The position numbers and the translations under genes are program-made. A DNA stretch of 64,000 nt from NCBI RefSeq assembly GCF_051020975.1, contig NC_135036.1, positions 7,316,001 to 7,380,000 of the forward strand, in the 5' to 3' direction. Origin of the DNA: Osmia lignaria lignaria. Taxonomy: Eukaryota > Arthropoda > Insecta > Hymenoptera > Megachilidae. This document shows positions 27,301-38,068 of this stretch, in pieces. Under the pieces are notes generated by a model. It was not told the origin of the DNA and did no database searches. It worked only from the letters and a program-made list of their open reading frames with translations. How positions within the stretch are numbered: position 1 is the stretch's first letter; each line of letters begins with the position of its first letter.

Positions 27301-28379
27301 GGTAACATCACGTGGTCAAAAATCGATGATAACAATCGATATTAAATTTCCATACTTTTCATTATAGTTTCATTATAATTTGATTGAATTTCAATATTAT
27401 AACTCGATAAACATTAATAGGAGAATTGAAAAAATTAATTATTCAAATCGATCGATAAAACGAAGAAACATCCGCGCGCTAACAGAGTATAAATACATAA
27501 TATACGGTCACTGATAGAACGTAATATACCGTATCGTGTCCCGTATTATCGCGATATTCGAAGGATGCAAAACATTTGTAAATATATGTACGTATATATT
27601 CTATGTTGCTTAACCTGTTCTTCCACTTCAGCCGAGCTGTCGGAGATCGAGCAACGGAACCAAGAGTGGCACCTCTAAAACTGCATCCAACGAGCGAAAA
27701 TCTCAAGGAGATGCATTTGAAGAAGATCAAACCGAAGCCGGATACAAAACCGATTTTACAAAGCTTAAAGGACGGATTAGAGCAATTAAAGAAGAGCACC
27801 GTTAGAGAGAAAAGTCAAACAAGACAGAACAATAAAAACGGGCTGTTGGATCGAATTTCGAAGTTCGCCCAAGGTGGTCGTAGCAGAAATCCCGCTAAAA
27901 AGTCGGCTTCGTTCACGTTCGCGGTGAAACCGGAAATCGCGATGAGATGCCAAGAGCGTTATTCCAGTTTGGAGCCAGAAACTACCTCTCATCCCAGTCA
28001 TTCGAGCTCGTCCAAGCAACCTGTACAAAGATCGGCCTCCACTAGCGTTTTAGAAATGCCGGCTAACGTCGAGTTACAGCCCAATTATTCTCGGGTTAGA
28101 GATAGTCTTACGCCAGTGCCATCCCTTCCTAAGTTAACCAAGACCAAAGCTGATGACATTTACACTGAGATTTGCGAGAACGCCGCTGCACAGGTTCAAA
28201 AGTGTCCCGGAAGTCACGTGATGGCCAGGATCAAAATAATTGTGAAAGGACGTGATTCACCTCCTGCTCTCTCGAGCAGGATTAGTAACGAGAGATACGT
28301 GAATTCATTGGTAACGAACGAGCAAATCGATTCGATTATCAGCACGGAAGACGAAGTTATATATAACACAATATTTTAA
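12344..28379 (+). CDS. CABIT-domain adaptor protein (Serrano/GAREM-like)
   Basis: Five coding exons join in phase: 12344-12656, 24295-24438, 25015-25316, 26396-26652 and 27632-28379, giving 587 residues. All junctions are GT/AG. The start is the first ATG of a purine-rich leader and is followed by a Ser-rich N terminus. From residue 41 the protein reads MPLREFLDRFSLPRVVRLEG, which resembles the opening of CABIT modules (all-beta, cysteine-containing domains of Themis, GAREM and, as I recall, insect Serrano). The module appears to span about residues 41-330, with cysteines in the contexts RKCNTV, AQCLD, AICQN and LGCIV. The C-terminal third is basic and Ser-rich, with LLDRISKF, VPSLPKL and a tyrosine motif DIYTEI. 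CABIT proteins are signalling adaptors; Drosophila Serrano acts with planar-polarity genes in tracheal tube length. The gene is certain; orthology to Serrano specifically is inference. It is tail-to-tail with the helicase gene at 28735. Confidence 0.85.
13738..13983. repeat. Fold-back (inverted) repeat, MITE-like
   Basis: The left arm from 13738 reads TCCTTTAAGGACGCCGAG and continues TTTCCGGAAAATATG. The right arm ending at 13983 is its inverse with a few changes (TCCTTTAAACGCACCGAG, then TTTCTGGAAAATATG). Pairing resumes further in at AGGAAAAATGG on both arms. A third, direct copy of part of the right arm (TCCTCCATCCCCTA then GGAAATCTA) lies at about 14034-14086. There is no coding content; it is probably a degenerate non-autonomous DNA element. 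Confidence 0.65.
19457..19520 (+). pseudogene. tRNA-Cys(GCA)-like pseudogene
   Basis: The stretch aligns without gaps to the body of a eukaryotic tRNA-Cys: GCTCTGCGGTTATACATATG matches the A-box and D-arm region, TGACTGCAAA the anticodon loop with GCA, and GGTTCAAATCC the B box. The 5' and 3' acceptor strands do not pair, the D stem is lost and the T stem is imperfect, so a functional tRNA is unlikely. A run of T follows at once, as in a pol III terminator. It could be a dead tRNA copy or the head of a tRNA-derived SINE. Confidence 0.5.
25486..25943. mobile_element. Terminal-inverted-repeat element, hAT-like MITE
   Basis: A 458-bp element lies in intron 3 of the CABIT gene. About 115 bp at each end are inverted copies at roughly 80% identity: the left end reads CAGGGTGCTCGGCTAAGGGT and the right end, on the opposite strand, GAGGGTATTTGATTAAGGGT. 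The match continues through GAACAACTT, ATGCTC(G/A)TTAAG and ATTATTAATGAAAA. The flanking octamers TGTAAAAT (25478-25485) and TATAAAAC (25944-25951) match at 6 of 8, as expected for an aged 8-bp target duplication of hAT transposons. The interior is GC-rich and encodes no transposase, so it is non-autonomous. Confidence 0.8.
25710..25803. repeat. 47-bp tandem duplication inside the MITE
   Basis: Two adjacent copies share TCAGCTTATAGCC, ACACTCAGT, GCCGCGCC and GCGCACTGTG, differing at only a few bases. A third partial start (GCTCGCTCTGATTGCGCA) follows. The unit is far richer in GC than the inverted-repeat arms around it. Confidence 0.85.
26791..27560. repeat. Diverged tandem duplication with ATCGAT clusters
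   Basis: Intron 4 of the CABIT gene holds two homologous blocks, about 26791-27165 and 27245-27555. Shared anchors in order are CTG(C/T)CATG(A/G)CGC, ATAATCGATA, TAAC(G/A)TCAC, AAAATCGATG, GATTGAATT, AATCGATCGA, TACGGCCATTGATAGAAC (TACGGTCACTGATAGAAC in copy 2) and AT(A/T)ATCGC. Copy 2 is about 60 bp shorter. Both copies keep several ATCGAT words. There are no open frames of note. Confidence 0.75.
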
Positions 28380-28609
28380 GCAATGAAACTTTTTATCATG
28401 ATAAGTTAACCGGCTGTGTTTGATAATCGAGAAACCGTTGATTATTTTTATCGACGTACAGTTGTATCAATTGAATCTGTATATTATATATAAAAAAAAA
28501 AAACATTATTATGAAGTAACGTGTATTATGATAGAATTCGTAATAAATTGCATGTACATATTCCTGCCATACGTACTAACAATTGTAACAAGACCTAATA
28601 GTTGTTAAG

Positions 28610-28615
28610 AATAAA
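28610..28615 (+). terminator. Poly(A) signal of the CABIT gene
   Basis: The first AATAAA on + after the stop codon, 231 nt downstream. A second AATAAA lies at 28705-28710, already beyond the poly(A) signals of the convergent helicase gene. Confidence 0.5.
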
Positions 28616-28685
28616 AAGGCTCAACTTGAAAAAGAAAAGGAACCGATGTAACGTTTGCAAACGAAATTTCAACGATTCTGAAAAT

Positions 28686-28696
28686 TTTATTTTATT
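28686..28696 (-). terminator. Poly(A) signals of the DDX24 gene
   Basis: Two overlapping AATAAA words on the minus strand (28691-28696 and 28686-28691), about 40 nt after the helicase stop codon. They imply a very short 3' UTR and close convergence with the CABIT transcript. Confidence 0.55.
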
Positions 28697-28734
28697 ATGC
28701 AGGAAATAAATTTGTGTAAAAATATTCGTGTATA

Positions 28735-31700
28735 TTATCCTTTCTTTTTCTTTAATTTTTTAGTCATTTTTTGTTTAAAGGAAACCTTTTTGTTTACATG
28801 TTTCTTATTTCTTTCCTTTTTTTCTTTGGGTATCGTTTCTATAACTTTCTTCATTATGTCAACAGCTTTTTGATTATTTTCACTTAATTTAAGGTCCATG
28901 TTAATATCAGGATATTTTCCGGAAAAACCTTTTGGAAACAATGGTTTTGACATTAATGATGCTAACTGATACTTCTTTATTTTTAATTGATGCTTTAAAT
29001 CTGCTGTTTCTTTTATGTCTAACGCTATATCCCTGAAAAATACAATTATTTATACCACCGAAAATGTACATAATTAGTGATAAACATAGGTATATTAAAT
29101 CTTACTCTTCATCCTCCTCTAAAACCAAATCCATATCTTCAACAGCTTTACGTAACCAACCCTTTTGGGAATTATCTCTACGACATTTTAATTCCAATTT
29201 ATCAATTTCCCGTGCAATATCAACTCTTTCTTTAACTGCAATTAACAACCTATCGACTACAGGAAATGTAGGTAAATCCTGGGCTGAAATAAAAATACCT
29301 GTACTAATATTCAATTCTAAATTAGTAGATAATATTACAGTTACATTTGTTCACTTACTACGACCAAGCGTTTTACATAATTTACTATAGTACTGCTTTT
29401 CAGAAGGTTCCATCATAAGAACCGTTATACCTTCCTTTAGCGCTCTTGCCGTTCTTCCGCTTCTATGCACGTAACTCTAAAAATTAATTAAAGATACAAA
29501 ATTACTAAAGGTATTTTCTTTTTTTAAAGCACTGCACATTTATTTACACATACTTCACTTGTTCTGGGAACTTGATAGTGTATTACATGCTCTACATTTG
29601 GAATATCTAAGCCCCTAGCAGCTACATCCGTAGCTATTAACACTCCATTTTCATTTGCCTGAAATCTACCATTTTTTTTATTGATTTGAAAATTTTACGT
29701 ACGTTAATATGTTTTTACCTTTCCAGATTTTTTAACCGCTGTCTTTGTTGCATACTAGCATGCAAGGGTAAAGGTTTGCAATCGAGTATTCCAAAAAGTG
29801 TAGCTAAACGTTTTACACAGCCGATACTATTACAGAATACCAGTGTCCTGCCAGCATGTCTCTTTAGAAAATAGTAGAGGTAATAATCTTTGTGATCTAT
29901 TGTACATGCTATTCTGCATTCCGTCAAATTACTTGCGGTACCTAAAAACACATCATTATTTTTTAAATTATTATGTTAATTACATTATTTGCATTTATTT
30001 AATGTAAAAATACCTGATTCTTTTGTAACATCAACAATTTTCGGATTCCTTATTCCTACCAGTTCTATAATTTTTTGCAATTTTTGACCAGGTGTTAGCT
30101 TATGTATTTTACTGCTAGTACGCTTCTTTTTCTTCCTCTGTAAATACTCCGGGATATCATGCACCATAGTTAGCGTAGCAGAAAACACAAACGTTTGTCG
30201 TTCTTCCCGTTTTTTCTTATCAATATTTATCTTTTCTAACAATTGCTGTAATTCTTGAAAATGTCCTTTTTCTAACATCCTATCTGTCTCATCAATGGCT
30301 AAGTATCTATTTAAAATAAAATTTAATTTCTAACATCCTACATGCACATCATATTTGAAAGAATTTATTGCATTATACGACAAATTTTGGGAATATACGA
30401 TTCGAGATTAAATGAAATAAACACATAAGATTATTCAAGCGTTCGATCAAAATTTCGCTGTAATTAAGTTTCTTTAATTAAAAATGTTAACACATAATTA
30501 AGCTGCTTGAAAGCACTTACTTAATAGAATCCACCTGGCTAAGATGTGGATTACCTTCCTGTATCAATTCCCATAATCTACCAGGTGTAGCAATTACAAT
30601 TTCAGGACCTTTACTTAATATTCTTTCTTGTTTAACCACAGCCAGCCCACCTAATAGTACAGCTATCTAAATAATATCAATATTTGGTAACTAAAATGTC
30701 TTAAACTTCCTGTAGTTATTTATTTTATTAAAATGCTTACTTTAATATCAGTATACTTGGCTGCTTTAGTGAGGTGGTCTTTTATCTGTATAGCTAATTC
30801 GCGAGTTGGTGTTAATATTAATGCAAACAATGGTTTTTTAGGATAATTTCCTACTTCATTCACTTTTATATTGTCAATTACACGTACACAACCTATACCA
30901 TTTTCATTAACATCATCAATGTCTTCTTCATGATCAGATTCAGATGAACTATTGTCGCTTTCTGTTTTATTTTCTGTACAAAACCATCCTTTGTTTTCAA
31001 TATCAATACTTGTTTCTTTCATAGATCTTATATTTGATTCACCTGCTTGTCTATTTTTTAATTCCAAAATACCAGCTATGATTGGAATTCCAAAAGCTAA
31101 TGTTTTTCCACTACCTGTTTCAGCAGCACCTAGTACATCTCTGTGTCCTAGTATTGCTGATGGTAAAGTTAATGCTTGTATGGGAGTGGGTGAATAAAAT
31201 TGTTGATCTCTTAATGCTTTTATTATAGGAGTAGGTACACCTAGTACACTCCATTGTTGATTATAAATGTCATACCCATTATCATCATTATCATTATTAT
31301 CATCATCAGAAAATTGCTTTTCTGGACTAGAACTATGATCTGTATCTCTTTGGGCAAACAAAGTGCTAGTTACTTTTTTAGCATTTTTTCCTTTAAACTT
31401 ACTTTCTTTAGCTTTTGTGATTTTTGCTTTCTTTAATGTTGGCTCAGTAGTGTCTATGTTGTCTTCTTGCCATTTGTTTAAATTTTTATGCTTCAAGGAC
31501 CCCTATAAAATATATACAGATTCCTTGTATCCAAGTTTCCATAATAAAGCTTATTGTTATAGGTATTATCATACAAAGGCAAGTTTTGTTCTTACCTTGA
31601 TTTTTTCATTGTTATCTTCTTTATTATGAGTTACAATTTTTGTTTTATTATTCTGTTTTTCCAGTTCATAATCAGTTAATTCTTCTATACCAATTAAACC

Positions 31701-31781
31701 ATCAATGCCTCCAGAAAATACAGAACCTTCTAATTTTAAAGGTTTCCAATCACTTACAGAATTATGCTTTCGTTTAGTCAT
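28735..31781 (-). CDS. DDX24: ATP-dependent RNA helicase DDX24
   Basis: Nine exons join in phase (31781-31596, 31502-30741, 30666-30521, 30306-30014, 29941-29719, 29665-29554, 29476-29359, 29283-29106, 29032-28735) into 771 residues. Helicase motifs are present in order: Q motif YSPTPIQ near 165, AETGSGKT near 189, PTRELAIQ, TPGRLWEL, DETD at 370-373 in place of DEAD, SATLTMV, TLVFCNS, ATDVAARGLDIP and HRSGRTARA. An acidic, Ser-rich insert between motifs I and Ia and a Lys-rich C terminus (about the last 60 residues) are typical of the DDX24 branch; KLCKTL and VVDRLLIAVKERVDIARE match its C-terminal region. DDX24 is a nucleolar helicase of large-subunit rRNA maturation. A possible alternative is another nucleolar DEAD-box protein, but the insert and tail favour DDX24. 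Confidence 0.95.
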
Positions 31782-31963
31782 AGTTTTTCTGTAATTCTAC
31801 TGGGTAAAATAAACAATGATCAGTGAAAATTAGCATTTATTTATTAGCAGCCTAATAGTAACCTTTCAAAAACAGAAACACGTGGATCTGTAAATACATG
31901 CAGTGACTACAGATTCAACAAGAGTGGACATGTCTCTGTTTTCAAGGGGCTTGCTATCAACAG

Positions 31964-32101
31964 TTATAAGTCAGATGGAGCCAAACTTGCTCTGGACTTC
32001 CCCTTTTCCATGTTCATTCCCATAGACAAAATATAAAATAGACTTATGATAAATCCTGCCGCAAATAGCGCTATAATATAATGCCAATTGCTAATTGTCA
32101 T
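31964..32101 (-). CDS. Putative 45-residue single-pass membrane micropeptide
   Basis: An ATG-started frame with A at -3 (ATCATGA) encodes 45 residues. After the short start MTISNWHYI comes one hydrophobic segment of about 20 residues (IALFAAGFIISLFYILS), then a basic, hydrophilic tail MEKGKSRASLAPSDL. The layout (short N terminus, one membrane span, charged tail) is that of small mitochondrial or ER membrane proteins; I do not recognise the family. It lies 183 nt upstream of the DDX24 start on the same strand, with AATAAATAAA between them, so it may be its own gene, the first cistron of a shared transcript, or an upstream frame. The base composition and the clean membrane pattern argue against chance, but expression is not shown. 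Confidence 0.55.
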   Translation of the reverse strand: MTISNWHYIIALFAAGFIISLFYILSMGMNMEKGKSRASLAPSDL

Positions 32102-32847
32102 GATATTGTCATTGTCATATTATTTAAATGAAAGTAATAAACAATTCATGAATTTCTTGAAATTACAAAAACATTGTAGAACTAACAATGAAATTGCAAT
32201 GAAAATATATGTCAATAATACAGTATCCTACAACAAAATGGGGAATAATAACTCTCCGAACTCCGCATCGGTAAAACAGCTCATGTTTGATCAAAAATTA
32301 GGGGTTACTATCCGTAGTTACTGCTTGTACATACACGATCCCCTGGATGCTTATTTCGCTCTATCAGACCCAAAGAATGACGCTCTGGTCTCTATTTGGA
32401 CATACGATTCGCAAAAATGTTTATATTACGAATAAATTAACGCAGGTGAGTCCGATCCGCCATTTTCTTGACCGTGGACAGACACCAATTTCAATATTTT
32501 ATAACTTTTGGACGATTTAGGTAAAATATGGACCAGAGTACCATTCTTTAGGGCCTCCTAAACACGTCCCTCAAATTTCTTTGCAATCTGTTCAGCAGAA
32601 ACGAATAAAGGTGTGATCTCGTTTCTAGGGATTATTCTAGAGGCTGTCGGTAAAGTTTTCAACGCTAGCATCACCTTAAATACACAATGGTGTACTGTTT
32701 TTTATTATGGTTTTTGTACATATTTCAGTTGTCTAAGATCAGATTTTTTTCTAATATAGTATAACACAACACCTTTTAATCTAATGTAACTTTGCTTATG
32801 TTTGATTTAATGTGAACATTCTATAATTAGAGTGTTTGATTTTTATA
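32102..32847. promoter_or_regulatory. Interval between divergent micropeptide/DDX24 and fritz
   Basis: This 746-bp interval separates minus-strand genes from fritz. It contains one copy of a 33-bp repeat (32256-32288) whose other copy lies at 44524-44556, a donor-like CAGGTGAGT at about 32444 and an acceptor-like AATTAG at about 32831. A 5'-UTR intron of fritz is therefore possible. No TATA box stands out. Confidence 0.4.
32256..32288. repeat. 33-bp dispersed repeat, copy 1
   Basis: This copy matches positions 44524-44556 at 30 of 33 bases. Shared words are CCGAACTCCGC, GGTAAAACAGC and CATGTTT. Both copies lie near transcription starts (DDX24/fritz here, fizzy-related there). Confidence 0.8.
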
Positions 32848-35800
32848 ATGTTCACATTGTTGGGTGAAGTAAACTTATGGACATTTGATGACAATATTAA
32901 TATAAAGAGTACAGATTTTGGGGCATTTCGGTGAGACAAATTGAATTATATGTATCATAAATTATATTTACAATGTAATATGTTAATAAAATTAAGTTAT
33001 ACCTAATAATTTTGCATAAAACATTACAATAACTTAAGTAATAGATGACTTTCTTTTCGATACAACCAAATGGTAAATTTCATATTATTATAGTTACCAT
33101 GATAAACGTATTGATAGCTTTTATGAAGAAGGAAAAAGATCCTATTGTCAAAAACGTGGTATGATATATGTACCAACAAATAAAAAAGGGAACAAGTTAA
33201 AAGATTCTATTAAATATTTAGAGGTAAAAGTCTGATAAGCTAACTCACAAGAATCATAAAACATTGATAATATCTATTATAAACTAATATTATAGGAACA
33301 ATTGAAAGACAATTCAATTATATATTGTCAATGGTATGATGACTGTGTGTTACAATTAATGTTGACTAATGCCTTAATAATACAAATACAAGTTAACATT
33401 GCTACTGGTGATATATACAAAATAACTTTTGACAAATATCTGATAGGAAAACTTTTAGAGCACATATCAGATGGTAATTATTTTATCGTGTATGATTTAT
33501 TTTTATATGCTAAACAGGTTTTAATATATAATTCTTTATATTTTTAGTGATAATCACTAAAAATTATATATTTTGCACCTATAATGATAACCAAGTCACT
33601 CATATACATTTCACAAGATCAAAACGACATATTTTTGACAAAATTAATAAACTTGAACCAAAATTATCTACAATTGATTTGTTTGGACCTAATGGTCGGA
33701 GGTTGGACAAAAAAATACAGACCAATAAATGTGGTGATCTGGTAAACACATTTATCTTAAAAATTCTTATAGTAAGTTTCTCATACTATGTAGTTTATGT
33801 AATATTACAGATATTAATTTGGTGGAAATCCACTATTAATGAAGTTTATCCTTGGAGTCCAGCTGTAAAAGAACATGACCGTGCAAATATACATCTTTAC
33901 CGTCTAATAGGGTATATAAAATTTCTTTTCAATTTTTTAAACTAATACTATGATTTTGTTAATCCTGATTTAGATGTATCCTTATTTTCAGAGCAAAATT
34001 AGAATTAATTTGTTATATACGTAGTGAATTTGATCCATTGTGCATAATGTTTGATACTAGTAATGATAATATTATTCATTCTGTAGAACAAAAAGTATCA
34101 AGGAAGGTAATAGTTGTGTGTAATTTATTATTTGATTCAATCCTGTAACATTACTTTTACAATTGAATACTTCTTCACATCATAAGTATGATATAGGGGG
34201 AGGTGACTGTAGAATGGCGTACATATGAAATTTCCCAGCAAGATAAACTTCAAAGGATAGCAATGGTCTCTGTGCCTTTACCCACGCATACAAGTTGTGT
34301 AAAATTTTCACCTACTCAGGAACTGTTGTTATTATGTTGCATAGATGGTTCTGTTATGATTTATGATCAAACTAGAGCTACTACTACCAATGTAAAGGCA
34401 GCTTTTGTAAGTTTTATAAAATATGTATATATATTCCTAGTTGTACATATGAAACTAAAACAAGTCCAATTACTTTTTTAAATGTATAAAATATTAATAA
34501 TTCTTAAGATACCAACATTAGCATCATGGCACAGTGATGGAGTAATATTTGTTGTTGGAAATGACAAAGGTCAATTTCAACATTTCGATATTTCTTTGTC
34601 TTGTATTAAAATCCAGACATTAAGCGAAGAAGCAACACAAACTGCCATTCTTGACTTATCATCATATTTTAGGTATTATTTTGTGTTAATTTATTCATTA
34701 ACCCCTTGTAATCACAGTGGTCAAGCATAATCTAGAATACATTTACAAAGGGTTAATATGTTAATAATAAGTTAATTGATATGTACATATTATCAATATT
34801 CACTTATACTACAGAATTCAGCCAGCATTACTACGTATGGAATGGAATAAAAAAAATGATTTGAATAGTTATGTCGATTTACATAATCGAGGAAATTCTC
34901 TATTGTTATTAATTTTTCAACGGTATATTATAATTTTTATTTTATGAAGTAAATAAAATATAAGAAGATAATCACATTAATATAAAATTATTAATAGAGG
35001 TCCTATAGGTGTCATAAAAATGTTGGAAGGAAATTCGTTTACCGGCGATGTACTGGTCAAGAGATATTTATCTTTATCTCAAGTTGAACAAGCAACTTCT
35101 TTATTATTGGCTATGAATTGGGATACACATCCGCGCGTGTGCATGCACGCACTAAATCAAATTTTGAATTACTTATTTAAGTTACCTTTGACGACGGAAC
35201 ATGAAAGTAAGATTCAGTATTATATTCCAATTGATTGTTATACTTTTAGTAAAAATAATTTAATTTTCTCTAGATCTTATACAGAATGCATTGGGTAGTT
35301 TTCACGTGCCAATTAAACCAATAAGTCAAGTTATTGAAGAAGAATATGGAGATGAAATAAGAGATTTAACAAGACGATTTTTCCATCATTTATTAAGGTA
35401 TTACATACCTTACTGTTTAGAAATAATCATATCACGTATAAAGTTTATCTTTAATATTATAGGTATCACATGTTTGAAAAAGCCTTTAGACTTGCTATAG
35501 ATTTAAATGATCATGACCTTTTTATGGATATACATTTTTATGCATTAGTTGTAAATGATACAGTAATGGCCACCGCAGCTAAAGAAAATGCTGAACGCAT
35601 ACTAAGTAGATCAAACAGTTGCAGTAGTTCACGTAAGAACGCATATCGAAATCTACAATTCAATCTGTTTTGCATAAAATGTTATAAGGAAAAATTTCCA
35701 GATTCCACATGCTCTAGAGCATCATGTTCATTGTGCTCTGATTCATCAAGTGATAAAGGAGAGTCTTGTAGCGATGAAAGTGAAAATTCCTCTAAGGAGA

Positions 35801-37744
35801 ATCAGACTGAAACAAAACACTCTAAACATCATAATTATAAGAAAGAATCCATCAGTCAAATTCCACCTTTACCAGTTCTCCATCCTCATTCCCCTAATAA
35901 AAATTTATTGCCTACATCATTCACTGATGCTTCGCCTGGCGAAAAAAATAATTGTACCATGGAATCAACATCTTTCAGTATACCCAATAATACTCTTACC
36001 ACAACTTCCTTTAACCATTCACAACATTTTTCACTTTCAAATACATTTTTTACAACAACATCATTCAATAAATCGCTATATAAAACTCATACACAACAAA
36101 CACCAACAACCACAATACTCTCTAACAGTAGTTCACAGTGTTTTAATAATATCTCTAATGACCTAATGACAACTTCATTTGGAAGTCTATCTTTACACGA
36201 ACGGAAAACATCATCTAATCGACTTACTGAAAATTCCATAGACACTAAACAATTAAATAATGTTCTTCTTGATGAAATGCAATATCCTCTTGATAATGCA
36301 TGTACCGATACAATAACACAAAATTTAGTAGGGGAAAATAGTTTTATGTCAACTCCTTTCAACAATCCAACATATGAACCAGTTCCACCAAATGTTTCTT
36401 CCGATTTATTAAGGTCCTCATTAGATAATATAGATAATAATATTATGTCTACATCTTTTGGTGCAGACATTTCAAATCAATATAATAATTCATTTAGTAA
36501 TTTAATAAACAGCAAATCTGATTCAACTGTTTCTTTGTCTCCTTTAAAAAGTACAAAAACATCTGTTACAGTGAATGACTTTACATCAAAAACACATACT
36601 GATTCCATTGCAACAAACAAATTGACATCTAATTTTCAAAATAATCACAGTAATCTTGTATCAACTTCATTTAATTTTCAAAATAATCAAGTACAAGATT
36701 CTTGTAATAGTAGTGCAATAAGCTTTAGCAATGAAGAAAATCATGGCATTATCAAATTACAACAACCTTTCATGGAAAAGAAACAGGTGGACTTTAATAT
36801 CCCACCACTACCATCTTCTCTAACAAATTCATTTACAAATTACTTTCAAAATCTTCCAAGAAAAAATCTTCCTCTATCTAGAAGTACATCTGGATTAGCA
36901 GATATTGATGAATCTGTCCAAAAGTTTACATCTACTAGGTCAAGAAATGTTGCATCACATTTGTTACAAAAACAAAATTCCACATCTAATATTTTACAGG
37001 ATCAACACAAATACAGTAATGTTAAACCTTCCAGATACAGACTTAATTATGATTTTGATTATATTTCATTTCATGGAAGTTGTGATAATATTGATGTACA
37101 TTCCTCAACTAATAACATAGAACTAGGTAGTTCACAATTCTCTTCTATGTACAGTGTACAAAACAGGTTTGATAAACATTCAAAATTAGTGTCATCACCA
37201 AATAGTACAAACAGTAGTATTAATAAACATTTTAAAGTATCTTCTAATGTACCACCGCTTCCCATTATATCTACTTCTACCCCTATACCTTGTTCCCCTT
37301 TTTCTACCACCACAGATACAACACCCACAACAAATGAAAAACCAAAGGTTAAATTTTCAGATACAGTAACGCATATATTGGTACCTGGCACAGTAAGTAT
37401 AATTGTGTACAAAGTGTATTAAAGTGCACAATTAGTAGGAAATAATATATCAATTTATTAATTACTTCTTGCAGGGTCAATCACATAAGCAAAAACGTTC
37501 TACAATCACTCAAGTGCATTTAACTGATCCAAAACGCGAATTATCAGAAAGTCTTCCATTGTGTTTTGAAGATTATCTTAAGGATTTTCAATCAAGTAAG
37601 TAATAATATTTAATGGTTTAACAGACCTTTCATTAATATAAAATATTATTTATTATAGAAGATGACACAAATGACAAAGTAAAAGAATCTTTAAGATCAG
37701 AAGAGGGGTCTAAAATAAAAGTTGTACATTTTGGACTTTTATAA
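32848..37744 (+). CDS. frtz: Planar cell polarity effector fritz / WDPCP
   Basis: Fourteen exons join in phase (32848-32930, 33094-33223, 33296-33473, 33548-33741, 33811-33911, 33992-34106, 34197-34406, 34509-34672, 34815-34922, 34998-35206, 35274-35397, 35463-37392, 37475-37595, 37659-37744) into 1250 residues. The match to vertebrate WDPCP is clear: the N terminus FTLLGEVNLWTF, WWKSTINEVYPWSP with HDRANIHL, the WD-like part LLLLCCIDGSVMIYDQ and ASWHSDGVIFVVGND, then AMNWDTHP, LTRRFFHHLLRYHMFEKAF, LFMDIHFYAL and the extreme C terminus KVVHFGLL. WDPCP/Fritz organises septins and acts with Inturned and Fuzzy in planar polarity and ciliogenesis. Exon 12 carries an extra Ser/Thr/Asn-rich region of about 550 residues, making the protein much longer than the vertebrate one. 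Confidence 0.96.
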
Positions 37745-38068
37745 ATAAAGGTTCTAGATTTTAATAGAGAAAGTATATAAAATTGTATTTACATATATTT
37801 AAATTTTTTATAATGACATGTATACACCTATGCTGTACGTAATTTTGATACAATAAAATTTTTATTAATTACATTGTCTATTATTATTAATTGCAGTATC
37901 TGTTATCGCTTATTAAAAATCTGTTTACTTTTACATAAATAACTACTTGGACATTCTTATATTTTTTATGTAACAAAAATTATTTGTAAATTGAATTGTT
38001 AAATAAATTATTTATTACTGTATCTGTTCTAACTATTAAATTCTTTCTATTCTATATACACTTAAATT
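37745..38068. terminator. Convergent 3' ends of fritz and mRpL48
   Basis: A 324-bp AT-rich gap between two stop codons facing each other. AATAAA for fritz is at 37852-37857 on +, and AATAAA for the ribosomal gene is at 38011-38016 on -. Transcripts probably end within about 150 bp of each other. Confidence 0.6.

Noticed and set aside
32088..32435. 115-codon open frame on + opposite the micropeptide
   Set aside because: It shows no similarity, overlaps the promoter interval, and is better explained as the complement of AT-rich leader sequence.
36087..36470. 127-codon frame antisense to fritz exon 12
   Set aside because: It is a shadow of the low-complexity Ser/Thr/Asn codons on the other strand.
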